64,000 nt of DNA from Diphasiastrum complanatum (taxonomy: Eukaryota > Streptophyta > Lycopodiopsida > Lycopodiales > Lycopodiaceae): NCBI GenBank assembly GCA_029204225.1, contig CM055108.1:11901955-11965954 (forward strand), given 5' to 3'. The position numbers and the translations under genes were made by a program. Position 1 is the first letter of the stretch, and each line of letters opens with the position of its first letter. Shown here piece by piece: positions 54,921 through 64,000 of this stretch. The notes beneath the pieces are model-generated. The model worked only from the letters and a program-made list of their open reading frames with translations. It was not told where the DNA came from and searched no databases.

Positions 54921-55358
54921 TGTTGAAATTGAAAATTAATCTATCTTGACTTTAGGCTTGCTACAAAATTTGTACTATGCAAGTATGTTGTTTCATAAAT
55001 GTAAATGCCAAATTTTGCCTAGATAGAACTCAAGCTATATGAATTTGTCATATCTGGTTGTTTGAATACAACTTGCATATAGATTGTAGACTTAGAAATA
55101 TCATTAATATGCTTGTAGAAACTCGTGGCATATCACATGCCTTTATTGTAAGTGATCCATAGTGACATGCAAGGCATGCACAAAAGCTATCATTATCTGA
55201 TTCTTAGCATGCTAGATTGTGGTTAAGCCATAAATTTTGTACTAGATCTTGCTATTCAATCTAGAATCAGATTATTGTGCTAATCATAAAGCTTAATAAG
55301 ATCTATCATAATTGTGGATCATTCCCACACGTGTGAGAATTCTGGAAATTTTGTCACA
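54921..55358 (+). repeat. 3' LTR of the plus-strand copia fragment
   Basis: About 438 bp, TGTTGAAATT ... TTTTGTCA(CA). Contains CACACGTGTGAG near 55327. It ends where PIF/Harbinger transposase sequence begins, so the copia element inserted in the transposase 3' end. Confidence 0.75.
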
Positions 55359-56451
55359 TGCTACCACGACATCAGGAATAAACCGAAGTCTCGTGTCAAT
55401 TCGCTTTAGCAGGATCCTCCAGCGGGACTTCAAAATACCAAAAGCACGCTCCACCACCATCCTTGTGCTAGATTGGGCATAATTCCATTGATATTCGGCA
55501 TTCGTCAAACCATCTTTGTGTCCTTTGAATGGACTAAGCATCCATGCTCTTGGGGGGTATGCTGCATCTCCGACCAAACAATACTTGCCTAGCAATCCAG
55601 CAAGACACCTTTGTCCAGGTTTTGATTGTTGTAACAAGCTCCAGTCGTGCATACTACCCACTCACCCCACGTTGTAATCCCAAGTAACACAATTTGCATT
55701 TACCACCACCTGCAATAAAATGGAGTAAAAACCCTTTCTATTGAAGTAATCTTGCGCTTGTTGTGTTGGAACAATGATGGGAATGTGGCTTCCATCCACA
55801 TCCCCCACCACATAAGGGATACCTTTGATTTGCTTGAACTGCGATGCAAATTGCTTCATTCTTGTAGCTGATGGCCATCGTATGCACATGGAATGGAAAG
55901 ACGTTCTAATTGCCCTAGTAAAATCTAGCACAATTTCATGACATGTTGACACGCCAATTCCGAAAGTATCGAAGATTGTTTGTAAGGAGTTGCCAGTGGC
56001 CAACCTACATAGTGCAATACAAGCCCTCGTCTCTAATGAAACACACTTTCTTATATTGGTGTCGATCTTGGACATCACACGTGCCACTCAAGAACAAACG
56101 AACCCAAAGGTTGCTCGGGAAACTCGCATTCGTTGCTTGAACATCTTATCTGTGTAAGACCCTAGCAAGTATTGTCCTACATACCCTTGTATGTGTGGCA
56201 TGTCCAAACAGACCTCTGGCTTGTTATTCTTTTTTGTCTAGGTCTACGTGATTGCAATATATGGAGCAACTTCTGAATCCTCCAAGGTTACCATGTCTTA
56301 TGTCTATGCAACTCTCTTTTATTGCATTTATAACGATCCAAAACAACATCATGACTTTGAAAAACGAACCACATGAGGGATCCATGTGTCGCAAAGTAGT
56401 TATAACAAATGACACTACATCAAACATCGCAAATACACATGGTTTGGTCAA
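55359..56451 (-). pseudogene. PIF/Harbinger DDE transposase
   Basis: Minus-strand frames 56451-56224, 56230-56088, 56087-55662 and 55661-55359 join colinearly. DDE_Tnp_4 landmarks: CIALCRLATGNSLQTI, GDVDGSHIPI (first Asp), DYNVG then GSMHDW, LVGDAAYP (second Asp) and VVERAFGILKSRW (Glu). All three catalytic residues remain. A TGA replaces the expected Trp between DYNVG and VGSMHDW, another TGA lies just before ARVMSKID, and a frame change occurs near 56224. The C-terminal tail (CCILHN region) is lost to the copia LTR. The upstream segment (NLGGFRSCSIYCNH) may be part of the N-terminus. Confidence 0.9.
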
Positions 56452-57023
56452 GCAACTACATTTGACAGTTAAGATTTATGGCATTTACTCTTGGATCCTA
56501 CAATTTATTACAGGAGCCACTGGAAGGAATAGAAAAATTGCACAAATCAATGGTGCAACACAAAACATGTACTTTCGATCTACTACCAACAAGAGAATGA
56601 TGAGATGTAGAATTTACAATAGAAAGAAAAGCACTTCATATTCACATTTCATAGCCAAAACAATTAAGAAAACGAGGACATGAACATCACTTTAGTGCTC
56701 CACACAAATTTGCTACCAAATTGCATATCCTAGTCAAAGGGCTCTGTGAAATAAATGAAAAACAAAAAACTTTGGATTGCACGTTGTTGCTCGCAGAAGA
56801 TCATTGCCATACTTTCATTTGACATTAGCACATGGAAAATACAATGAAGAAACAAACTATAGATTGTTGCTGATAGAAGCTACTTACCACAATTGCATTG
56901 TTGCTAGTCTTATCAAAACAAAACAACATTTGCAATAATTGAGTTGCAACTAGGCACTCTAAAACCAAAAACTGTTGCATGCAAAACAAACTATGCTCTA
57001 CTTTGTAAAAACGTGCAATAGCC

Positions 57024-57924
57024 TCATAGTTTGTTGATGTACGAAACCATTAAGTCCCTCATGTCCCCTAAAATTTCCAATCTTTTTTTCTCAAATTCAC
57101 GTTGGTGTTCTCCATTGCTCTCTTCAAAATTTGCCAAATTAATTATGGCATTCTCCAATTTGTCAAATGATAGTTGATTTTTCTTCTTTGAACGGACTTC
57201 ATTCTTTTTGGGGTTGCTTGCAATTGTTTCGATATGCTGGTCAATGTTGTCTTTTGTGATTGTCTTTGTGTCGGCTCCATCGGCTCCATCCATAGCGATT
57301 TCTTCCTCTACACCTTGCATGTGCACGATCATGCATGTACTTATCAACTATGTCAAAATATTTATACTTATAAGATCTCCCATTGCCTGATACTTTATTA
57401 GCTAGTTTGTCTACTTTGTACTCGTAAATAGTCCTCCACTTTTTCCTACATGCCTCCACGTCTTTGTCAAAGTCCGAACATGCGGCAGACAATCTTACAT
57501 ATACTTTGTGCCAAATGTCGATGCCTTGCTTTGGTGGTTTTGTAAATTCGTCATGCATGTCACCACGTACATGAATTAAGTTTACTATCCAATGTTCCTT
57601 CCATTTTTTCCCCTTTGACACAACATGATTTTGCTCGACATCCTGTGAAGCAACTAATTTTTCCTTCTTGGTAGGTTGATGAATTTGATTTGTGGGCTCC
57701 GACGGCACTGTAGAATGTACTCCCAAACAAGGTTCAGGAAAGGTTCATTTCGTAGTGGGTTTACGAATAGGGATTTTCTGGACTATTGGGGTTTGTGTGG
57801 ATGGAACTATTTCCACCTCATCCCAATTTGGTTGCGACCACCCCTGGTTCTGACTCACATCTTCAGACTCTTCCACATATGCTCGAACATAATGACTATT
57901 AAACGGGACAAACCCTGATGCCAT
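57024..57924 (-). pseudogene. Myb/SANT-like companion gene of the PIF/Harbinger element
   Basis: Starts MASGFVPFNSHYV at 57924. After a TGA (57748 region) it continues KKWKEHWIVNLIHVRGDMHDEF, WHKVYVRLSAACSDFD, CRKKWRTIYEYKVDKL and YFDIVDKYM, a Myb/SANT-like (trihelix) DNA-binding pattern spaced around conserved Trp residues. A frameshift near 57300 moves to the frame 57347-57024, which ends in a charged coiled-coil-like tail (FEKKRLEILGDMRDLMV). PIF/Harbinger elements usually carry such a gene beside the transposase, and orientation and spacing fit. It could instead be a host trihelix gene, but the neighbouring transposase makes the element origin likelier. Confidence 0.75.
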
Positions 57925-58106
57925 GACCTATTGGTATATCCTACATTGTACACAAACACAAATGCATTTGGAGAAACGGGGCCGTCGAACGGAAAGCTGC
58001 AAAACTAGTCCATTTTGCATGACCTAATTGTGTTTCTCTCCCATCGAAGAGCCGTTTTGACCGAACGATACCCGAATCGAACAAGGCCAAGTCCGTTAGG
58101 TCCGTA

Positions 58107-58484
58107 TTGGATCGGGTTCACGAACCTGTGGAATATATTCCTGGACCATTTTGGTTCAGGAAACGTGATTTCTACACAAGTTTAAATGTATGCTACACAA
58201 GCGCTGCTTTGATATTGAACCTGCCGATTGTATCGTGCAATGCCTATCACACAATGAGGAAATACACTCTCGATCATGATGTTTTTGTGTTCTACTCTAG
58301 CTATGGTTCGTTATTTTTATGGTTATGGTTGTGGATCTTAGCTCTACCGGCCATTAAATCATCTGCTCACGCTCTCTTCATTGTGAAAGGAAGTCATGCC
58401 CTTAAATTGTTTTGCTTTGAGTTGTTCATGATATTGTTCTTCTTAATTGGTATTATGTTAATTGTGCCATTTGTTGGGGTTTAG
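58107..58484 (+). other. Unrecognised 125-codon ORF with hydrophobic segments
   Basis: MDRVHEPVEYIPGPFWFRKR... followed by two or three hydrophobic stretches (FLWLWLWILALPAI; LFCFELFMILFFLIGIMLIV). I recognise no family. No intron, start context or homologous copy supports it, so it may be a chance frame in A/T-rich sequence. Confidence 0.25.
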
Positions 58485-58612
58485 GGTGTGGGGTCGATGC
58501 CATTTCGTTAGGGTTTAGGTATAGGGTTTTAGGGTAGAGTTAAGGGTTTAGGGTTGATGCCATTCTGTGACAGGGTTTAGGGTTTGGAGTCAGGGTTTAG
58601 GGTGTAGGGTTG
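58482..58612 (+). repeat. Interstitial telomere-like repeat
   Basis: About eight degenerate TTTAGGG-type units (gtttagggtt, gtttagggtg, gttttagggt) with two interrupting 'gatgccatt-cgt' phrases. It matches the plant telomere repeat. Confidence 0.85.
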
Positions 58613-58771
58613 ATTTCCTGCAACTACAAACTAAATTTGACACAAAAAAAAGATGTTCAATGGTTAGACATGAACCAAATAATATGAGAGACATGAAGAC
58701 GTGCTAGCGTAAAAAAATAAGTGCAACATATATAATTTCCATACTACGTCCGCTCTCGCTCTCTCTCTTTC

Positions 58772-58880
58772 ATCTTGCACAGAGCAAACCATTTCTAACT
58801 AACCATTCATCTTGCACAGAGCAAACCATTTCTAACTAACCATTCAAATTGCACAAAGCAAACCATTTGTAACCAACATG
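58772..58880. repeat. ~38-bp tandem repeat, three copies
   Basis: Unit cttgcacagagcaaaccatt followed by tctaactaaccattca, the third copy more diverged. Confidence 0.85.
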
Positions 58881-58957
58881 ATAAATTAGCCATAACACCA
58901 ATAAACTGTAAAATATATATACACATCATCTGCTGCCAATGTACATGATGTTGTATG

Positions 58958-59554
58958 TGTGAAAAAAATGGATCTTGAATGAATCTAAGATCCCAAATGA
59001 TTTGGCTAAGATCTTTGCACAACAAGCTACATAAGCTAGAAATGGCAAAGCATCCTAATGCTACCTTTAATGCACAAGAACTTGAACAAGTATTCTAAGA
59101 ACTCAAGAAACTAATGTAAGGTACTGATGGCGGCCAAAAATAGCAGCATACAGATCGTACAACAACAGCCTATCACTTTTGGAAAGCACCTAAGATCATA
59201 CACACAAGCTTGAACTCAATCACTACACATTGCCAACAATGGAAAGAGAAATCAATAGAAAAATCTCTCATTAAGCAAATGAATACAGTGGATCTGCTCC
59301 AACCTGTTTCTCTACGAAATTCAGCCTAATATAGGTGAGTAAGATGACTCTCTCTCCTCTCTCTAGAACTTAGGACCCAATTTTAGGGCGCCACTAGCCT
59401 AAATAGCCAATTTTGGCCTATATGTCCAAATGACATGATTTTGGTGTCATTTCGAGACCACTTCCACGTGTGTGAAAGGTTAGATCCAAAACTATGTGCC
59501 AAAATTACCAAATTTGGCCTAAAACTAGTCAAGGAAACGTTGACAATTTTCACA
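58958..59554 (-). repeat. 3' LTR of element H
   Basis: 597 bp, TGTGAAAAAAATGG ... ATTTTCACA. Followed on the + strand by CTCCCTCTTCAGC, the complement of a GAAGAGGGAG polypurine tract. Confidence 0.88.
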
Positions 59555-60428
59555 CTCCCTCTTCAGCTTTGCTTGCTAGTTTTACAACACTACCTTTATC
59601 TAACTCAAGAATGATTTCTATCTTGAGGATAGATCTCCTCTCAATGATCCTAATATGTACAAAACAATAAACTTCATAATTGATATAGATAATAATGTCC
59701 ATATTGGATGTTTCACTATTTCTTACGTCAATTTTACATTTCAAGATGAAACTAGTACATAACGAATAACATAGAATGGGAATAGAATGATTCCTCCATC
59801 TTTCCACCTTTGAAATCTCTGTAAAACAGCAGCAAACATGTAACAAATCAGAGTGATGAATGCTTGCTTGCATGTCTTCTCCATATTTCACTTCTTGTGA
59901 AGTGTATGTATTGAAATCCACTATGAATGAGCCTCCATTGCCTTCTTGCCATGAAGAACCATCAAGCTTTGGAAATCCATGAGTAAAAGAGTATAACAAT
60001 AATGCTAAGCCAGCTCCATATGACTCCTCATAACTAGTAGGTAGCAATAGTCCTTCTTCAAGATCCATTGGATACAAAAAGATGATCATAGATTCACCAA
60101 ATTTTGACAATTTCCACACATTGACATAACATAGCTCAAACATAAAATGAGTAAAGTAGGTTTGAACAAGACTTCCTTGCTGCTCCTTTGCCTTTACTTA
60201 AATCTTCAATAACTTTGCAAAAACATATCCTTAGTGCCTTGGCCATTTGATTCTTCTTTGATGCTCTTGACTAGCTACAAATTGCCAATTTCCAATTGGT
60301 GTTGATGAAGCACATTAAGATCAACCTCTTGATCTTCCTTTTGACCATCAAAACCATTGACCAAAACTTGTTTTCCACAACCATAAATGACATCCATTTC
60401 ATGAAGACAACCATCCATTTGCATAACA
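59550..60428 (-). pseudogene. 3' module of element H, unrecognised
   Basis: Lies where RT and RNase H should be. Frames 60598-60275 (SCVDDVMQMDGC ... FDGQKEDQEVDLN) and 60143-59550 (FELCYVNVWKLSKFGES...). The first half matches the end of the 490-codon frame of element B, the second half its following module. No enzymatic motif is visible. The 197-codon frame at 59550-60143 is open to the LTR. Confidence 0.5.
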
Positions 60429-61620
60429 TCATCTACACAAGAAGTTTGTACCAAAACATGTGGCTCTTGGAAAGGCATCTCCACCATCATCATCCATAGG
60501 TCCATCACTATCAAGAAAGTTAGGAGAAACAACATGAAGATTGTTAGTTTCATCAACATCAACTTTCCTTGATACATTGCCTTCTTCAAAGATGACATCT
60601 CTAGAAATGAGAAGTTTTCTTGTTGAAGGAACGTAAACCTTGTAAGCCTTGCTTACTTCACTATAGCCAACAAATATACCCTTCCTTTCTGAAGGACCTT
60701 CTTTGGTTTTATCATCCAAAGTGATGTTGACATAACATGTGCATCCAAAGATCCTACAATGTTTGACACTTGGCCTTCTACCATGAAGGCCCTCAAAAGG
60801 AGTCTTACCATCCAAGTAAGTACTTGTCCGCCTGTTACAAAGATAGTTAGCAGATGCTAAAGCTTCCCCCCAAAAAGACTTAGCAAGATTAGCATGTAGT
60901 CTCATTGCCTTGGCACATTCACAAAGGGTTCTATTCTTCCTCTCAGCCACTCCATTCTGTTGTGGAGTCCTAGGACTAAAAAACTCCCTCTTAATCCCAT
61001 GTGCTATGCAAAAATCTTTGAACTTAGTTGAAATGTATTCTCCTCCATTATCTGATCTTAAGCATTTGATCTTTGTATTGAATTGGTTTTCCATTTCATT
61101 CTTGCACTTGACAAATGCAGCAAACCCTTCATCCTTGCTTTTAAGAAGATAGACCCAAGTATACCTACTAAAGTCATCAATGAAAGTTGCATACATCTTT
61201 GCCCCACCATTGCTAGTTGTATTAAAAGAATGAATATCTGAATGCACAAGTTGAAAAACTTCTTTAGATCTAAAAGTAGATCTAGAATAGTCTATGAGAT
61301 TTGGACAAGGCACGGTGTTCACAAACACTATTATTTGCAACAAGACTTTTAGGGAGACCAAGAACATGCTCTTTCTTTGCCATTACCTCCAAAGATTTGA
61401 AGTTGAGATGGCCCAATCTCTTGTGCCAAACTTCTTGGTTTGTCAATTGTTCCCTAGCCATACATCCTTCATGATTAGAGATCACACATGCATCAAGCTT
61501 GAAAAGATTACCATGCCTCTTTCCTTGAGCAATCAAGGATCCACATTTACTTGTCAAAAAAGCATCTCCAATGAACTCAACATCAAGCCCCTTGTCAATC
61601 ATTTGACAAACACTAAGCAA
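60429..61620 (-). pseudogene. Integrase of element H
   Basis: Frame 61620-61282 covers the protease end (SVCQMIDKGLDVEF; GNLFKLDACV) and HHCC start (VWHKRLGHLN). Frame 61367-60429 holds the catalytic core: HSDIHSF, RSDNGGEY and NGVAERKNRTL carry D, D and E, then FGCTCYVNITLDDKTKEG and GIFVGYSEVSKAYKVYVP. The core is uninterrupted for 312 codons. A frameshift lies near 61300 within the HHCC region, where the second Cys pair reads CEHRAL instead of CEACAL. Confidence 0.87.
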
Positions 61621-61991
61621 GTTCTTAGTGATTGAAGGAATGTAGATACATTTTCAAGATTAGCTTTCCTATTTGTTGAAAGAGAAATAGGAATTGTGCC
61701 TATGCCTTTGATGTCACATTGACCATCATTTGCAATATAGATGATATTGCTTTCTCCCTCATAAGACAATAAGGATGAAAAGTATTCCTTATGTCTTGTC
61801 ATGTGAGATGAGGCTCCACTATCAATCCACCAAGGATCATTCCCATCTATATTTGCCAGCAAACTTGAAGTCATAACAAGAGATTCACAAATGCTATGCT
61901 CTTTTTCATCTATTTTTTTATTTCTTTGCCTCTCACTTTGCTCTCTTTTCATCTTATGACATTCATTAGCAAATGACCTTTTATCCCACAA
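61599..61991 (-). pseudogene. Protease of element H
   Basis: FANECHKMK is the end of the zinc knuckle. WWIDSGASSHMT is the intact active site, followed by CDIKGIGTIPISLS. A frameshift just upstream splits the knuckle (FYCGIKGH in one frame, FANECH in the other), and another downstream near 61620 (between NVSTFLQS and LSVCQM). Confidence 0.85.
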
Positions 61992-62742
61992 TAAAAGCGC
62001 ATGAACTTTGACTTATCATTCTTTCGAAAAGAAGTAGAAAAGGAAGAGGAAGAGTGATCATCATGATCCGAGTTACCACCTTTGGACCATTTCCCTTTGC
62101 CTTTGAATTTGCCTTTTGTGAAAAAAGCCTTTTCACCTCCACCTTGCAAGGATGCACCATCAAGCTTTGATTGCAACCTATGTTCTTTAGCCAATAAAAT
62201 TTCTTGCAAGTCAGCCACACTTGGCAAGACTCTTTGAATGGCAAAACTTTGCACAAGGTTAGCATGTTCATCTAGCAAACCATTCAACATAACTTGGACT
62301 GTTTCACCATCTTTTATCCTTTCATCAATGCATGCTAGGTCATCACTTAAGAACTTAACCCTCAAGATAAATGCATGGGCACTTTCACCCTCTCTTTGCC
62401 TACTAAAAATATTTGCCTCCTTAGGGTCAATACCCTAGATGTAGACTTTGATTCAAAGAGCTTCTTCAAGGCATTCCATGCCTCATTTGCACTTTGACTC
62501 TTACCAACTTCCTTGAGAAGCTCATTGGTAACATTCATTTTAATGATATGAAGAGCCCTTTTTGCCTTCTTATCAAACCTTTGTTGCTCTTGAAGTGTGA
62601 GGGGTTTCTCTTCAATTCTTGCAACTATGTCCATGAGTTCGTTCAACTCAAGTAAGGACTCCATCCTCACTTTCCAAGTAGAGTAGTTTGATGAACTCAA
62701 CTTATCATTAGATTCTAACATGATCCCACCATTGAAAGCCAT
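61949..62742 (-). pseudogene. Gag of element H
   Basis: Starts MAFNGGIMLESNDKLSSSNY; STWKVRMESLLELNELM and EAWNALKKLFESKSTSRVLTLRRQ give the UBN2-type gag core, very close to element B (20092-21219). A frameshift near 62370 splits it into two frames, the second with VQVMLNGLLDEHANLVQSF and a Ser/Lys-rich linker. Confidence 0.88.
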
Positions 62743-63849
62743 GAATCTTATGATTCTTCAACTTTTAGGTTTTGTCCTAATTCACCTAGCACTCACTTTT
62801 CTCTCAACAAATGATGGACAAGGAGATCTATGCAAATCTAGGACCCTAAAACACTTCTATCTTGAACCTAGATAGTTTCCAAGCATAGAAAGGAAGATTG
62901 AGACACATGCAACACTTTGCACACACTAAGAATATATTACAAACTCAAACCAACTTGAACACACTCTTGCTTAAGCTTAATTGCATTCTTAGAAAATACA
63001 AAAAACTAGGATGCCAAGATTACCTAGTATTGAACAAACTTGATCAACATATGATCAACACACTAAGATATTGATTCAACCTGTAAAACCACATGTAAAC
63101 CACACTTCTAAAAATTTATAAACTCCAACAAGTGATAATTATAAGCTTTAGAGGTGAATGTATAAGCACACTAAGTGAATCACAAGACTAGCTTCATTAT
63201 CTTGTCAAATCTTGATGTTTAAATGTAGATCAAAGATCACTTCACATGAGAATGTTTCTCAACCTGTTTAGAACCTGAAAACACATTTGCATAATGGTTA
63301 AAACCTTCCAGCAAATACTCCAATCAAATTACATAAGAAGAGTTACATGCTCATCAAAGTACACCAAAATTTATGCCAAAATTGATGACAATTTTTACAA
63401 TATGCTCTTCACAATGGAGCTTACAATATGTTCACCCAAAAAGGGGATCTTTCATCCAAATGGGAGCTTTGCTCAGCCTTTAAGAGAATTACAAACTCAC
63501 TTAAAGAGCATTTGTCATCCACTTAAGGAGAAAGTTCATCCACTTAAGGAGTGTTCATCCAAAAAATGGAGATTGTCAACAATAGAATGAAAAGAACATT
63601 GTTAGTATTGAATATGCAATAACCTCACAATCAACAAATGATTAGATGTGATGATCTGATCCAAAATAGCTTCTTCTTAGCCTCTGATCTTCAATAGACC
63701 TGAAATATGCTTTTGATCCACAAGTTCAACTCACAAAACAAAGGTTAGTAAGATTTGATCAACAATGCAATGCATTATCATGCTAGAGCTTGATCAAACA
63801 TCCAAATATGACCAAAAATGAAAACCTTACTAAAAATAGTGGCCAACCA
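62743..63849 (-). other. Untranslated leader of element H
   Basis: About 1.1 kb, A/T-rich, between PBS and gag. A 'catccacttaagga' type repeat occurs at 63510-63560. The 98-codon plus-strand frame at 63294-63590 lies in this leader and has no support. Confidence 0.6.
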
Positions 63850-63861
63850 GCTCTGATACCA
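63850..63861 (-). promoter_or_regulatory. Primer binding site of element H
   Basis: Minus strand TGGTATCAGAGC, directly before the 5' LTR. Confidence 0.92.
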
Positions 63862-64000
63862 TGTGAAAAAAACTGGACCTTGAATGGATCTAAGATCCCA
63901 AATAATTTGGCTCAGATCTTTGCACAACGAGCTACATAAGCTAGAAATGGCAAAGCATCCTAATGCTACCTTTAATGCACAAGAACTTGAACAAGCATTC
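63862..64000 (-). repeat. 5' LTR of element H (partial)
   Basis: The first 139 bases match 58958 onward with about ten differences; the rest lies beyond the window. Confidence 0.9.

Larger units (their letters stand above)
58958..64000 (-). mobile_element. Copia element H, running off the window
   Basis: 3' LTR at 58958-59554 and the start of the 5' LTR at 63862-64000 begin with the same ~140 bases (TGTGAAAAAAA-TGGA-CTTGAATG). Internally: leader, gag, zinc knuckle, protease, integrase and a 3' module, but no RT or RNase H. Gag and protease are closest to element B. Non-autonomous by content; several frames are broken. Confidence 0.9.

Overview
The window looks like an A+T-rich, repeat-dominated stretch of a land-plant nuclear genome. 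The reasons are many Ty1/copia LTR retrotransposons primed by initiator-tRNA-Met (PBS TGGTATCAGAG...), a spliced gene with a CT-rich leader and telo-box motifs, plant-type TTTAGGG-like repeats, and PIF/Harbinger remnants. The clade is not fixed by the sequence. A DUF7869-type gene, which I associate from memory with mosses, liverworts and ferns, hints at a non-seed plant, but this is weak.

Layout. 0-7 kb: a decayed gag piece and a 4.56-kb copia element (2337-6893, two 702-bp LTRs) that lacks RT and RNase H. 7-12 kb: tandem repeats, an LTR-like end with PBS (9093-9365), and a 2.6-kb C-rich, G-poor repeat island (9366-11935). 12-22.5 kb: a copia-like host element ('B') split inside its protease by a complete 6.3-kb copia element ('A', 13772-20086) with apparently identical 862-bp LTRs and a perfect ATTTG duplication. 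22.5-27.3 kb: a 4.8-kb element ('D') with ACTAC duplication that has lost gag and the protease active site. It sits inside a further copia element ('C') whose 5' LTR is duplicated nearby (28844-29264 and 29609-30041). 30-32.6 kb: a putative plus-strand LTR with PBS and unrecognised sequence. 32.6-36 kb: another decayed copia element ('E') joined head-on to a fragment of family A.

The one gene that looks like host coding sequence is a five-exon plus-strand gene (39817-42336, about 500 aa). It resembles uncharacterised land-plant proteins with a conserved acidic C-terminal motif. It lies between two ~1.3-kb inverted-repeat arms (36918-38231 and 43300-44623). A 54-nt near-perfect hairpin abuts the left arm.

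45-58 kb: RT and LTR fragments, a broken DUF7869-type gene (48718-50880) with three acidic motifs, a 1-kb CCCTTAG/TTGGCCC degenerate array, a fold-back and microsatellite cluster, a plus-strand copia 3' end inserted into a PIF/Harbinger transposase pseudogene, and the matching Myb/SANT-like companion gene. 58.5-64 kb: interstitial telomere-like repeats and a last copia element ('H') that runs off the window. H has gag, protease and integrase but no RT, and shares an unexplained 3' module with B.

Nearly every coding stretch is mobile-element derived. Several elements (2337-6893, D, H, B) lack one or more catalytic domains, so if they moved recently they probably relied on enzymes supplied in trans. 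The recurring palindrome TTTCACACGTGTGAAA in regulatory parts of three copia families is a common regulatory-looking signal. Coordinates of LTRs and exons were worked out by eye from repeats and splice consensus. No alignment program was run.
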